NCBI GenBank assembly: GCA_022113835.1
Contig: JAILWY010000009.1
Coordinates: 2,145,501 to 2,209,500, forward strand
Direction: 5' to 3'
Length of the DNA stretch: 64,000 nt
Origin: Atopsyche davidsoni
Lineage: Eukaryota; Arthropoda; Insecta; Trichoptera; Hydrobiosidae
The notes under the pieces were generated by a model that saw only the letters and a list, made by a program, of their open reading frames with translations, was not told where the DNA came from and did no database searches. How positions within the stretch are numbered: the stretch's first letter is position 1; each line of letters begins with the position of its first letter. The position numbers and the translations under genes are program-made. Positions 1 through 12,261 of this stretch are shown one piece after another.

Positions 1-2200
1 AACAATACAATAAATCAAAACTTTTCTAATTTCTAATAAATGCTATTATAACTGGATAAGCATTTGTATTACAAGCACTCCATACATGTCGATTTAATGT
101 ATGAACTGATCTCACTCGTTTCTACCTTGTATATTCTGATATTATATATGTATATAAATAAATATGGTCGTCAATAAATATAATTAATTGATGTTTATTT
201 TATAACTTTAAATAATATCCGATTTATTAGAATGTACGAGAAAGCTTCCATATATCACAGATAAAAAAATAACTTCTTTGTAAGCTTCAGTACTTTTATC
301 CCTAATTTTCAATTAAAAATCAAAACGTTGAATTTATTTGAAATAGTTAGTGAATGTATAATTCCCATCTTTAAATTAATAACTGCAAATTAACTACTTT
401 TACACGCAAACTTTATAATATTCAATAATTAAATATTCGATTTATTCACTGTGCACTTTGGACTATCCCCAACATTAATTATTGAAACGTAAAATCCTGT
501 CTTTAAGAATCAATTATCTTACGAAATCGGATGCGCCCAGAGAGTGAGAGTGGAAGAACTTAAAGAGCAAGATTCACGACCTTCTCGAGTGCTCGTGTTC
601 ATATTTTTTAATATCACAGTCACTTTCTTTAAGAGAATAATAAATTATCTAGTGATGCAAGCCGATGAAAATCAAGAAAGTATAATTTGTAATTCAAAAT
701 AATTTTCAGTGAACGAAGTAACGTGTTTAAAGGGCGAGTGCTTTCACTGTGTTTCTTTTAAAAGAGTATTTATTTTATTAAATATTACAGCCAATCAATA
801 TTGCTTTTATATATCGTCAAAATTAATTATTATGCAATGTTATAAATTATCAATTATTATTAGTAAATCTATATAGAAAATTATATTATTGAAATAATTT
901 TAAACACACAGAAGTGTATTTTGATAGAAATGAGGAACTCACAATTTATTAAACATAATAAGAAATAGAAAAAAAAATTAAGCTTTAAGCTTTGAAGAAT
1001 CCAGAATGAAATAAAAAATACCCCTTTTAATTTTGTATCATTGCCAAGTAGTTAAACGATTAGTATGCCAAAGCGACGCTGGTATTGTAAATTTTAATCT
1101 ACAATCAACCAATTTTTTAAATAGTTTAAAACCATAAAATGAATTAGGGTCGAAATTTGAGGAAAACCAAAAACAAACCTATTTTAAATAGGCTGTGATT
1201 CAACAGCCTGCAAAAAAAACAAATGCCGGAAACTTAACCGCAACAATTTCCAACCGCCCATATTATACCTGTCTTTTTTTTATTTGCGGCCCCTGGAACC
1301 TGTTGTGTAGAGTGCTTTAAAGCTACACAATTTTAGGGCAGACTACAACACTATTGTGGTTCCGTACATAGAGAGTGAGAGAGCCTGCAATCTATGTTTA
1401 AATTCAAATAATCCGTATGAACCTTTAGATTTTGCACAATTGTGATTTTACCACAATTTTCTGTAATATTAGTTTTTAATAAAATGTTTTTTATTTTATA
1501 ATTATTTGATGGCTTGAAAATTTTACTTTATTATAGTATGAAATGCGTTTTGTTTTTTTTATGAAATAAATATTATAAAGTCTACTAAAACTAACTAAGA
1601 AATATAAAATAACGTAGTTCGGCAAGTTAACAGCTTACCAAGTTATTTTTGAGTAAAAAAAAATATTTTTCATGTCTTAATTTTTTTCAGTTTACAATTT
1701 TTTTTTTATTATTGAATATTATTTTTGTTTAGCGTCACGCTTGAAACCGATTTTCAATTAACCAATACCTATCCTTAATTTTTATCAGTTGTGTCGCATC
1801 GTGTGTACAAGACTTGAAGATTTTCGTATCTTCACTTATAAAGATAATAAAGGATCGTTAGAACTTTTATATAACCTTAACTAAAAACTTTATTACTATC
1901 ATAATTATTATATCTGATTTTAGTTGGTTCACATTCGTAAAGTCATAAAAAAACAATACTTTGCTGGTGATATTAAATTATAATACTTCTTGATATTAAA
2001 TCTTATTACAACCTATTAAATTATTTTTATCACATGGTACAAAGTAACTCCAAAATTATCACCTATAAAAATTAAGCGACTTTTTTGTATAAATTAACAG
2101 CTTCGGTGAAAGTCTCTTCAACATTTAATTTTTCATACAATATGTAAGCTCTTGTATAGAACAAACGGTGGCCTTTATTTTTTATTCACCCACTGGACCC
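1..2200. other. AT-rich noncoding stretch
   Basis: No gene, RNA or dated mobile element is visible here. The sequence is AT-rich with many short A/T runs. A slightly GC-richer patch lies near 525-600. A small hairpin with 8-bp arms (TTGTGTAG / CTACACAA) occurs at 1303-1330. A pyrimidine-rich stretch ending in CAG at 1690 resembles a 3' splice site, but low-complexity AT sequence follows it, so no exon is called. Confidence 0.6.
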
Positions 2201-2988
2201 GTCATTGCTCGAGGTTTTCTCCGAGTCATTCCTCTTGGCTGGCTGGCCTAAATATTTATCATTATTAACTGTTAAGATCTGTTTGGATAAACGAGTCGCC
2301 GTTTTCTCAGATGAATCATTGCAGACGCTCTTACATTTATACAGCTTCGAGCGAAAGACCTACAAGCTTACTTTTAGCAGATTCTTTGTACTTGTGATGG
2401 TATTCGAGCCTACGCTGCCGGTTATAAGTAAAAAAAACACGTTTGATTGTTTGCTTGTATCCAGAGACTTATTTCTAGCTCATTCAAATAAGTAATTACT
2501 GAAGCTTTTGCAATTGGACAGCCCCAAGTAAAAGACCTGAATATACTTATTCTGTACCCCAAATTATATCAACCCTTTATCTACAGCAATTAGTGTAAAA
2601 ACCTTCAAAGTGAGTAACTGTCGTTGTATGTCTATTTTGTGGATTGAACGTCAATCAAGCGCGTTTTAATTACCTATACAGGTTTGATAAGGCACATTTT
2701 CTATGTGTCAAAAGGGAAATATTTCTCCTTCTTCTGTATATGAATCTGTGTTATTATTTAAAACCGTTTTTTTTTATTTAAAATGCTGTTTCTGTGCAGG
2801 TTTCGGGTCTATATTCAATATCAATCCTTTAATATGGCACCTTTACTGTAACCAAAACATCGGGAATTGGGAATTTCATACAGCATTTCTAAGCACAGAA
2901 TACTACTTCATCACCATCGTTTCATGAAGGCAGATGTTACACATCACGGAGAAAGTCTCTTGTTAGCGTTAAGTTAACTTAATAACTA
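2201..2988. other. Noncoding stretch with a GC-richer patch and a lone acceptor-like site
   Basis: Bases 2200-2450 are more complex than the surroundings and may be conserved noncoding DNA. At 2786-2799 there is a good acceptor-like tract (TGTTTCTGTGCAG). No matching donor follows within a normal exon length, and no long frame stays open, so no exon is called. Confidence 0.35.
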
Positions 2989-3171
2989 TCATCCACATAG
3001 CCTTAACTTTTTTAATAAGTCGTACACACTGACGGCTTTATTCTCTACCCGTGTCGACAGTTCTTCAGCTCTTCCTCGAATCTCCAGAAGGCGTGGTTCT
3101 CCCAGGCCGTTTACGTCTACGTGTGGTGAATGCACCATTACATTGAAGTTAATTATTGTGCACAGACACAC
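2989..3171 (-). CDS. Exon-like open frame, unidentified
   Basis: A 60-codon minus-strand frame ends in TGA at 2989. Its last 40 or so residues have a protein-like mix of charged and hydrophobic residues (for example GEPRLLEIRGRAEEL), and the local GC is higher than the flanks. I do not recognise a family. An in-frame ATG is present, but a minus-strand AG near 3124 could equally be a splice acceptor, which would make this part of a terminal exon. There is no neighbouring gene to support it. A chance frame in a GC-richer noncoding island is at least as likely. Confidence 0.15.
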   Translation of the reverse strand: MCLCTIINFNVMVHSPHVDVNGLGEPRLLEIRGRAEELSTRVENKAVSVYDLLKKLRLCG

Positions 3172-4255
3172 GCCATCTAGACGCGATCAAATTCGGATCA
3201 TGCCCATTTTTTCCTCTCATAAAACTCTTGCCGCCTCGGCCGGCCCTGTTATTTCTGTCTTAATGACTCAATGCGAGTGAGTTGCCTTATCAATTTATTT
3301 ATATTAGACACTTCTGCGCGAGGGCACCTTCATATGAAGCGACTGGTTAATTTAGAGAAAGTTTTTTTAAAGCTTTCTCGCCCATGCACACCCCATCTGG
3401 CTACTAATAACTAACAATTTCAGCAGTATCGAGAGCACCATTATTGCTCATACAAAACAAAACTGAAAACGCAGTTTACAATAATCGAATTATAACGATT
3501 TAAAATATGATTATTTTTCCATACAATTTATGAAAAATCATCCACAGAAGCTTCACCATGAGTGAAAAATACTTACAACTCAATGAAAAGTAGCTTACGT
3601 TTATTTTCTGTGCTTTACATGATTATGTTTTATTATATAGTAATTTAACTATTATTCTCACATTTAGTCAAGTAATAATAAACCGAGCAACGGTGAATCG
3701 TGAATATTCCTTTGCTAAGGGCTTTATAAAGTGATGTTGGCAATTATGTTATGTGATACTATTAGTAAAGAAGCGATGGACAACATATGTTTGTACTTTG
3801 TATGGAGGCTTTATTTAATATTAATGTCATAAATACAGTCAGATTTCTGTCAGTAATCTAATTATATACTGTTGTTATTTTAATTGAAATATTCCAGAAA
3901 CGGTAGTCTCTGGAATATTGATTTTGAAGTTGAAACATCAAAATAAAGTCATTTTTTTTAAATATGTATATTATATTTTACACTACATTGAAGTTATTTT
4001 TATCAAGCTAATCGTAAATTAACTTGCGCTCATTTTGTCCATATATGATTTATGATATTTTGAATAGTTGCTATTTTAATATAGCCTTGACAATGAAACT
4101 ACAAACTTTGTTGAAACGTTTTCGCTTTTTTCAGTCTCCTTTCGAATTTCGTTGGTTTTTTCCGTGAGTAAATCCATCGTGCAAGGAGGTGCGCCGAGAC
4201 GTTTTTTTACTCCAGATTGTAATATACGAACATGAGAGCGTTTTATCGTTATTAA
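3172..4255. other. Noncoding stretch
   Basis: AT-rich apart from a mixed-composition patch at 3180-3350. At 4120-4134 a pyrimidine-rich acceptor (CGCTTTTTTCAG) is followed 29 bp later by a GTGAGT donor at 4164. That would be a 29-nt microexon, which is too short to call. Otherwise nothing is recognised. Confidence 0.4.
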
Positions 4256-4597
4256 CTAGTTTTTCGGTACGATGTTTTGAATTCGTTTTTTCGTCCATAC
4301 TTTCTCTAGACCCGGAATCTTATAGCTGCCGACGTTTTCGATTACACGTCGGATAGTATTTTTTGCACGCCTATGGAACCTTCGCCATATACGAGAGGAT
4401 AATACCCCATTTACTATGATTAGAGAGCCGATTACTAATTTTGGCTTGTACTGCCAAATTGTACGAAACATGCATACATTGAAGATTCCACGCGGGCTGA
4501 ACAGAATAATTGAATGTTTCATTTCTTGCTTGTTTTGTATGTTTAATTTTTTTGACAGAAAGCACTTGGTGAAATTTCTATTCAAATTTTTATCCAA
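4256..4597 (-). CDS. Hypothetical open frame, weak
   Basis: A 113-codon minus-strand frame lies in fairly AT-rich DNA. The C-terminal third is basic (a stretch reading WRRFHRRAKNTIRR) and looks somewhat protein-like, while the N-terminal part resembles translated AT-rich sequence. No domain, signal peptide or known motif is seen, and an overlapping frame in another register is also open. It could be a decayed mobile-element reading frame or chance. I give it little weight. Confidence 0.1.
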   Translation of the reverse strand: MDKNLNRNFTKCFLSKKLNIQNKQEMKHSIILFSPRGIFNVCMFRTIWQYKPKLVIGSLIIVNGVLSSRIWRRFHRRAKNTIRRVIENVGSYKIPGLEKVWTKKRIQNIVPKN

Positions 4598-4599
4598 AT

Positions 4600-5823
4600 A
4601 TTTTCCACTGATGTTTCCACTTTATATTCATCGATGCGACTAGTTTGCTAGTTTGGCATCTTCAAGTAATCTTTGAATTTACTTGAAAATGCAACCCACA
4701 AATAAAAAAAACAAAGTCAGTAAATATTCTATCAATAAAAATAGTATATATTTAGGTTAAAAGCAATTGAAATACGACTTCTATAAGACACAAATCTATG
4801 TAAAATTTCTTGGGTTATGGTCTTATTGTACATAAGAATATTTAATTTTAAATTTATAAATATATACATTAACAGGGTCCTAATGTTATTTTTTTCTTTG
4901 GTCCGTTAAAATCAGGAAGTTGTTATTCTTGTATAGACTTTTTATACGTTTTAAATAAATTTCATTTTAATATATTTTTAGACTTAATATTTATTAACTA
5001 AAAATAATAATAACCATATTGTAGAGGTTTGAAATAATATGAAATAATTACAAATTTAATATACCTAGCACTGAAATAAATAAGATGTAAACTTTAAATA
5101 AAAAGCTTAATCTTTACTCACACGTTACAATTGGTATCATATTGAAACTATCAGTGGGTTATCAAACTATATTTAATATTATAATTTAAATACTATAAGA
5201 TAGCAAGCGTAGGAAGAGTAAACTTCTTATCGAGCCTGTCTCACATTGACATTTATTATCAATATATTCAATACCTGATAAGCTTTAAAATCAGTTTGAA
5301 TATATTTGGCTTTGTGTCACTTTAAATAATGCAAGTCAAACCAAAAAAGCTGATAAAAGATAACGATCCACACAGCTATAATATTTTATGACAGATTAAT
5401 AAAAAATAATGTGGCCATTGTACAATCTACCAGTGCAAATAATCAACTGACCCATTCCAATTCTATCAAGTAAATAATTTAAAATTAGGGTCAGTGTTTT
5501 TTTAAATTGTATTATTTCGCCCATTATAGAGTACAGTTGAGAAGAATGGCACGAACAATGTATTGTACTTTAGCAATCATTTTCTGCATTAGAAAATATT
5601 TGACCCAAAATATTACGGCTTGGGAATATTCGATCGCAAAGATACAGCAAAGTTAAAGCAACCATAAAATCCCGGGACTTCTAAAATTGATATATCAACT
5701 GTCTTACACGTTCGTTGATTTCATAATGTCCAGAGGAATTTCGTTATCTTTGATTTAAACGAAACAAAAATATTTTTAATCAATGCTTAATTTATCACGT
5801 AGTCGTTTCGGTATCGAAGTTAA
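4600..5823. other. AT-rich noncoding stretch
   Basis: No gene, RNA or recognised repeat. It is long AT-rich sequence with scattered homopolymer runs. Confidence 0.6.
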
Positions 5824-5880
5824 GACATCGCGAGCGATCGACCTAAATTGGCTTCGCGATCGACTTGTTGGCCACCCCTG
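5824..5880 (-). mobile_element. Solo end of a hAT-type DNA transposon
   Basis: Read on the minus strand from 5880, the sequence begins CAGGGGTGGCCAAC, a terminal motif typical of hAT elements. It then runs into CGATCGCGAAGCC and a related CGATCGCTCGCGATG subterminal stretch. Only one end is seen. No partner end or 8-bp duplication could be placed, so this is a truncated copy. Confidence 0.5.
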
Positions 5881-7290
5881 GCGTATAGTTTCACCGAATG
5901 AAATGCAATCATGAAATGTTGGTACGACAAGCAGAAAGAATCCACGAAAGTCGGGGAAATCCTTTCACGTCTTTTGGGGCAACCCATTAGGGCGGAGCAG
6001 CACCTGGCGGAGGCAGGTGCCGAGCACGAGGCCCGCCGGAAGCGCCTGAAAAAAAAACAACCTCCTTTTTTATGCTGCCTCCATGCGGGGAAGACATCCA
6101 AACTCGGACCGCCTGAATAAGAAGCCAATTAACCGGCAGCATCAACGCTAACAAGCCTGGAATAGACAAGTGAATAAAGCTTTTGGGGCAACTGTGACCG
6201 TTTCCGGTTTAAAACAGCCCCTTCTTTACTCAAGCTTTATATTATGCGTGAGAAACATTCATGTGCCCGTTATCTGAAAACGTGTTATTAATAACCACGC
6301 TGCTATGCAAGGGGCCGCAAGGGAAAATGCAGGCATTTTTTAAAAGAGGATTAAGCTGCCTATACACGATGTGAAAAAACTGACAGGAGCAGAGCGATTA
6401 GCCGATGATGTCTTATTTTGACGATCAAAACAAGAGGTTAAAATATAATTAATCACCGTTCAATCATCGCTAATGAATAAATGTGTGTAAGGATATTTAT
6501 TATCTTACTTAAAATATAAGATAATTCATTAAAGGTACAAAATAACTGATGTGGATTGAATGAATATTTTTAAATTAATAAGCCTAAACAGTTTTGAGCT
6601 TTAATAATATTCTTATAATTGGAAATCAATAATAAGGTATTGCATTGTTTTTTAATGAAACGTCAGACAATAAGTAAATAAGAGTTTGCTTCATAATCTT
6701 ATCAGTCTTCTTCATAATATTTTCTATACCTTTGTTATGAGATCATGCCTCTTAGCGTGATCTTCCGAGTGATGCATGCGGTCGATGGAAGGTATTATTA
6801 GCATGTCTCGTGTCTGCTTATTAGTCTGTCTCGTCGATGGATTGCAACTGGAATGGGGACATTTTTAATAGGCACTTTCTTCCTGATGAATTTTCAAGGT
6901 CGTTGGAGAGGCTTTCAAAAGTGCTCACGCCTAATAACAATAATAACGAATTTCTTCTTCATTGACTCTAAATAGATCTTCAATCTCTCGCGGTTTTCAT
7001 TTTATATTTTTATTTCTTTATCTTTTGCTTTTTTTTTTCTTGTTGTTTTTTTATAGAGCTACCATACAACTTATTTTTGAAAAAAACTGGTATACAACAA
7101 GTTTGTGAAAAAAAATAAAAAGCGTTTTTTTTTATTTTCATACTAAATATTTAAAAAATGACAACTTATATTTTCAGAAATTAGTTTATTAGTTTAATGA
7201 TTCCAGTTAACCTAACAGTATTTTATATTTTGTATTTTTTCCCAATTTTCAATAGCAAAATTAATTCATTCATTTCTAGGTTTTGGCAAC
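5881..7290. other. GC-richer island and candidate conserved noncoding DNA
   Basis: Bases 5890-6340 are clearly less AT-rich than the surroundings. A 69-codon plus-strand frame begins with ATG at 5911 and has a charged Ala/Glu/Arg-rich stretch, but no family is recognised and the opposite strand is open too. Bases 6290-6430 and 6730-6930 also have mixed composition and could be regulatory. The rest is AT-rich. Confidence 0.3.
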
Positions 7291-7299
7291 CATTGGTTT

Positions 7300-7352
7300 C
7301 CGACGTTTCGGTCTTTCAGGGATTTTCCCGGAAGGCGTGACTGAAACGTCGG
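7300..7352. repeat. Strong hairpin with GAAACGTCGG arm
   Basis: Arms 7300-7313 and 7339-7352 (GACTGAAACGTCGG on the right) pair over 14 positions with one G-T wobble. A second small hairpin, GGGATTTTCCC at 7319-7329, sits in the loop. The GAAACGTCGG arm recalls hammerhead-ribozyme-bearing retroelements, but no intact CTGATGA core is present. Confidence 0.5.
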
Positions 7353-8100
7353 TGTCTTCAAATAAAAACGCACCATAACACGCGAAAACAAATCAATTCA
7401 AACATATTGCTCATTAATTTCAATAACCTCTCTTCGAAGCAGTGTTTTCACTGCCATTTTGTAGCCGATGAGAAAAAACAGTTTCTATTATACAAGACGA
7501 GTTAAATGAGAATTACACTAATCTTAACAAATCTCGGTAAATCAATCTTAACCTTCGGAAGAAGTTAGCGTTTGACTCCACAAATAACAAAAGGCTCTCA
7601 TTTGATTTTCACGATATCAATTTCTCTTCAATACATCATAGTCACGACTGTTGATTTTAATCATTTCTTTTTTATAAAATAATAATGGGAAATGTCTTGC
7701 GCCGATCTCATCATTTATATTTTATGAAATCATGATGTTATTATTAATATTAATATGTGGGTAAATTCGAGACGTGTATACTACCTGCAGATTAAATTAA
7801 TTTTTTTCTCTCTGGTATATCTTAGATAAAATCAATTGCATATTTAAAAAATACTTTTATTGAATTAATTTTAATTTTAGTTCCGCTGTATACAAAAATG
7901 TTTGAGGTAGGGAATATTCTTAAATCGTATTATTTTAACTGATTTTTTACCTGTAAGTTAAAGCATTCCGCTTATATGTATATTAATATCAACTTTACAA
8001 ATTTTGTAAATTTCTCTACATATCCTAAGATATTTTTTACTAAAAGTGTTTATGTTTTTATGAACGCAAAATTATAACGACTGTATTTTAATTAAAACTA
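7353..8100. other. AT-rich noncoding stretch
   Basis: No gene or recognised repeat. It ends in the branch-point-like and pyrimidine-rich sequence of the splice-like site at 8123. Confidence 0.5.
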
Positions 8101-8180
8101 ATAATATTGTTTCTTTGTTTTAGGTGAGTTCAACTATGTGCCCTATAGAGTATCCGTGTAAGCTTTTCGTGATCGTAAGT
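8096..8180 (+). promoter_or_regulatory. Candidate recursive splice site with a 51-bp downstream exon
   Basis: A branch-point-like CTAAT (8098-8102) is followed by a pyrimidine-rich tract, then TTTTAG directly abutting GTGAGT at 8123/8124. The AG|GTGAGT junction is the form of a ratchet point in long insect introns. A second good donor, ATC|GTAAGT, lies 51 bp downstream, so 8124-8174 could be a recursive-splice exon or microexon. The 51 bp is a multiple of three and one frame stays open through it. No flanking exon is recognised, and splicing is not proven by sequence alone. Confidence 0.35.
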
Positions 8181-9030
8181 TTTCAACTGACACTTTCGAA
8201 ACAAATTACACCACATAGTTCAACCAAAATCATACCCAAACGATAAATCAAAGTTTATTATTTTTTATACATCTATATAATATTAACTACCTACTCTGCA
8301 CACCGCACAAACCCCTGAATAATCATCGCTGCTGAAAAAACTTTGATTGATGCACAGAGGCTTTCAGGGAGGCAGTGGCGGGTTATAAGCCAAAAGCGGA
8401 TGTTATGACGTTCAATACAGTTTATTTTATAGTTGTTCTATTTTTTACAGTATCATTGAAATACAATTTATCATATAAGAGCAAGTTTGATAATCGCAGC
8501 AGTTTTCAAACACGGGTTCCGTTTTATGAAAATTTGTACAGCAGCTTGTACATCAAAGTGTTTTTTTATTATTTAGCAGCAATTGTAGTTATGAGTCGAG
8601 TTGAAAAAGAATAACTGACGTGTTAGGGGAGGTCTTAAATTATTTTCCAGCGAAATGGATGGAGAGGAGGCTTGGGTGCTTTTGCTTTGCTTTGCCTCAG
8701 CGATGACCTGGCGGGTCGGACCTCCGACTTCATTTCACTCTCGTCGGCCTCGTTTCTCCTCAGACCCGCTCTTCTTTCTTCCGGCACTCTTTCTTTCGCA
8801 GAGGGGCGACGCGGGCCGAGGCCTCTTGTCGGCCTTTACTTTCTACACGTGCGCAAAAAAATACCGGTGAATTGTCACGCTTAAATTGCCCACACACGTC
8901 ACAACACACCCGACAGCCAAACAGTGACTGGCGACTAGCCAGCAACGTTTTTTTAATGCCTTGTTAATTAAAATTTCCTGCACACGTCGCAACACAACTG
9001 ATAGCATCTTCTTTGGCATCGCTTACTAAA
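8181..9030. other. Noncoding stretch with a GC-rich island at 8640-8890
   Basis: Bases 8640-8890 are rich in G+C and CpG and carry overlapping frames on both strands that are probably by-products of composition. The island could be a promoter or conserved element. No product is recognised. The remainder is AT-rich. Confidence 0.3.
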
Positions 9031-9034
9031 GCTA

Positions 9035-9480
9035 CGCTAAATGATATCTCGTCTCAGTTCTCCTTTATGGAGTCGAAGCTTGGACTCTCATGACAGCTAT
9101 TTAGCGTATTAAATGTAGCTGTATAGGTGAATCCCTAAGATACCATGGGTTGACCGCGTCACAAATAAAATAATCTTGCACAGAATGCCCAAAGAATGGG
9201 AACGCTTGACGTTGGTAAAGAAGCAAAAGGTCTCCTATTTTAGCCACATTTTTCGTAACAATACGTATGACATCTTCCAGCTGATTGTCCATGGAAAAAT
9301 CAAAGTAAAAGGGGCATTGGAAGGATGAAGTTTACGTGAATGCAGAATTTGCGCCAGTGGCTGGAGATCGGAAGTGTAGCCGGATTAGTGCGACTAACCC
9401 AGGATAGGGGATATGTTCGAGGAAATGGTCACAAATCTCATATGAGGAGAGGCATCAGCAGAAGACCAAACCTACCTTTA
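9035..9480 (+). pseudogene. Decayed 3' end of an RTE-like LINE ORF (reverse transcriptase C-terminus)
   Basis: Reading across several frame changes, the segment retains landmarks of the C-terminal part of insect endonuclease-reverse transcriptase LINE proteins. These are VLLYGVEAWTL near 9055-9090, then RRLLRIPWVDRVTN-like sequence near 9115-9165, a YFSHIFRNN block near 9238-9265, and NLRQWLEIGSVAGLVRL from about 9343. In intact elements this region follows the polymerase domain. Here it is interrupted by frameshifts and stops, and no upstream endonuclease or RT motifs remain, so it is a 5'-truncated dead copy. A related fragment lies at 61000-61310. The exact clade is inferred. Confidence 0.6.
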
Positions 9481-11600
9481 GTAAGCCGATTGTCTCCTGA
9501 AAGTGAAGATCTCACTGCGGTCGGGGGTCAGGAGTCACTGCTGAGAGACTGACGCGGTCATAAATTTTAAATATGTGGAGACTTAGTTGCAGAGCGTTTC
9601 TCTTACTTTTAAACAGGGAAAGACGTTTAGATTTCTGCATATTTAAGTAAATACATTGTTGCAACAAATATGAACTGCCTAAGAACTTCACCCTTGCATA
9701 ATTTTTTTTCTTCAAGTCGTTCATTTTATTATCAAATTTTTGAAATATTTGATTGTTTAATTAAAATGTGTACTTTTACTTTGAGAGATATTACAAATTG
9801 AGAAGTACCTTAAAAAATCATTTGGATTTATTTAAATTAACATTATGCAAATCAAGGTCACAAAAATGTAAATAATTCACTAAGAATGTTATTATTCCGA
9901 ACACATAACTTTTCAAGTAAATAAAATCGCAGAATAAAGACAAATATGCTTAAGATGGCGCCCGTCTAATGTAACAGCTGTTTGATAATGATATTTTCAT
10001 AAAATTCCGAGAACCACAAATCATTTTCGTGATGCTGGAATGTCCGCCATTTGCAAAGGTAAACAAAAAACAGCGCGTGTGTGTGAGGCCCCGGCACAAT
10101 GGATCAAACCAAGGTTACAACACTCCGAGGCACTCGACACGTTCAGGCTTGCCCAGAAACTCTATAATATCCTGCCCCGTGTTACAAATTAAAAATTATT
10201 ACCGTATCTAACTACACTAAGTACCTAAAATAATAATGATTATACATTAAAAATATAATATTTTGTCTGCACTTGTTTTTACCCGTTTGGCTGGAGTTGT
10301 TTCTACGCACGTATAATATTTATCGAAACTGAAGTTTTTTTGGGAACTTCCTTGTTGTCTATTAAAAATTGAAATTTATTATTATTATTGACGTCGGAAA
10401 AACCAAACTACCACGCAGCATAACATCCCATAAAATCCCAATCATATCTTATCGGTGTATGTAGTAACAATAAAAATTAAAACTTCTTTTAAATATATTG
10501 CTTCCTCGCGAAACGTATTAAACCATCGTAAGCCGGTAAATTTCACCAATATTGATCAAAACTAGATCAATCAGCTTTCAGTTTGATATCTAGGTTAGTT
10601 GATATAATAATGCTTTCATGTTGGATTGTTATCTATTTAAGTAACCCATGTCTTAGGATTTCCTGCTATTTTCTACCAACGATCAAATTTGCAATAGATA
10701 CCGAATCTAACGTGAGAACATATTTATAGAAAATTGCTAGGCTTTTAATATCTATAAGGTATAAATCGTGTGCTATACATAGTTAGCTTTAATGTTTAAG
10801 TCTCCTCAGATTTGGCAATTATGGGGTCTCGGGTGTAAATTCAGGTAGTACAGTAAGTTCCATCAATTATGTATAAATCATTATTCTAAAGGTAACCTTA
10901 CAACAAAATATTATTTTACTGTGATTTCCTCTGTGAATTCTGGAGACCTATAAAACTGGACACACTTCTTTGCTTTGCTTGAGTAGTACAATTATAGAAT
11001 CCTTATTCAGATATATAAAATTGGGTGTTGAAATAATAAAAATATTTTAATCTTAATTAAAAGATTGCCTCCTAAACAAATTGAATGCGATTCATTGTTT
11101 TGCGCAATATATTCAAAGCATTGAAAGAAAGATCGCCAAAACGGTCTGCGTTTTTATAAATCCTTTATGAACGTTCTTATTAAGAATTTAATAAATTAAT
11201 ACGCCAAGCTATTATACTAATAATAGATGATTGATGTTACCTCTCTATATATAGCTGGTGAGGGGGTCATAATTGACAGCAGGTTCGACACTAGTGAGGC
11301 AGATTTTTTATAAGAGTCCTTAAATTTATGAGTTGCTTCAAATATGTATGTATATATAGTATATATATACACACACACATATCAGTTCAGTAAATTTTTA
11401 ACCTAATACAAACAATTATTTTTTTTATACTGTCTCCAATTTACCTACATTTTTTCACAAACCTAAACGGCTTCATACATAAGAGTCAATCTTCAAAATA
11501 GGGTACTACAGTGTTGTATTATAATTCAGTAAATATTCACACTAAAAAATAAAATAAATTTCTTTAAAAGTATGAATCACAAATGATTTCAAAACATATA
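9481..11600. other. Mostly AT-rich noncoding stretch
   Basis: The tail of the LINE remnant may continue to about 9550. Bases 10000-10170 are GC-richer and non-repetitive, possibly regulatory. A TA/CA simple repeat lies at 11345-11382. No gene is recognised. Confidence 0.4.
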
Positions 11601-11608
11601 GTTTACAT

Positions 11609-12261
11609 CAGTGGCTCTCAAACTCTTTTGGGCCACGGACCCCCTTTCATAATCAAAACTTGCCTATGGACCCCCTTTCATAGTCAAAACTTGCCCATGG
11701 ACCCCCTTTCATAGTCAAAACTTGCCCATGGACCCCCTTTCATAGTCAAAACTTGCCCATGGACCCCCTTTCATAATCAAAACTTGCCTATGGACCCCCT
11801 TTCATAGTCAAAACTTGCCCATGGACCCCCTTTCATAGTCAAAACTTGCCCATGGACCCCCTTTCATAGTCAAAACTTGTCCATGGACCCCCTTCCATAG
11901 TCAAAACTTGTCCAAGGACCCCCTTCCATAGTCAAAACTTCCCTACGGACCACCTTTCATAGTCAAAACTATTGCGTTCCTGTATTAACCTACCTGACTA
12001 CTTTTATTTCTTGTATTTTATGCACCTGTCTATATTTATATTTTACTTAGGACGTAAAAATCGCTAATAATTTATTCATTGTTATTTATTTTAACTTCCA
12101 TATTAATAAAAATGTGTCACAATTTTTTTATTTTATATTAAACCTTGCGCGGACCCCCTGACGTCGTTCAGGGACCCCCAAATCGATTTTAATTTTCCAA
12201 GGACCCCCTGAATGATCCCAGGGACCCCCTGGGGCCGTAGGGACCACTTTGAGAAGCACCG
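11609..12261. mobile_element. Non-autonomous hAT-type element containing a minisatellite
   Basis: The left end CAGTGGCTCTCAAAC and the reverse complement of the right end CGGTGCTTCTCAAAG form imperfect terminal inverted repeats. The element is flanked by GTTTACAT (11601-11608) and GTTTAAAT (12262-12269), a 7-of-8 match that fits the 8-bp target duplication of hAT transposases. Both termini are bordered by GGACCCCC-type motifs common in this group. The 653-bp body has no transposase and is largely a 31-bp tandem array. It would depend on a hAT transposase supplied elsewhere. Confidence 0.75.
11635..11968. repeat. 31-bp tandem repeat, about 10.7 copies
   Basis: The unit is a GGACCCCCTTTCATAGTCAA block followed by AACTTGCCCAT. 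Most copies differ by one or a few bases, with more divergence at the right edge. The array has clearly grown from the subterminal GGACCCCC motif of the host hAT element. Confidence 0.9.

Noticed and set aside
1670..1690. 3' splice site
   Set aside because: Good tract, but the following sequence is low-complexity AT with no donor or frame.
4120..4170. 29-nt microexon between CGCTTTTTTCAG and GTGAGT
   Set aside because: Too short and without other support. Recorded only because it resembles the two longer splice-like sites.
11635..11968. CRISPR-like regular repeat
   Set aside because: The 31-bp units are contiguous with no spacers and lie inside a eukaryotic hAT-type element.
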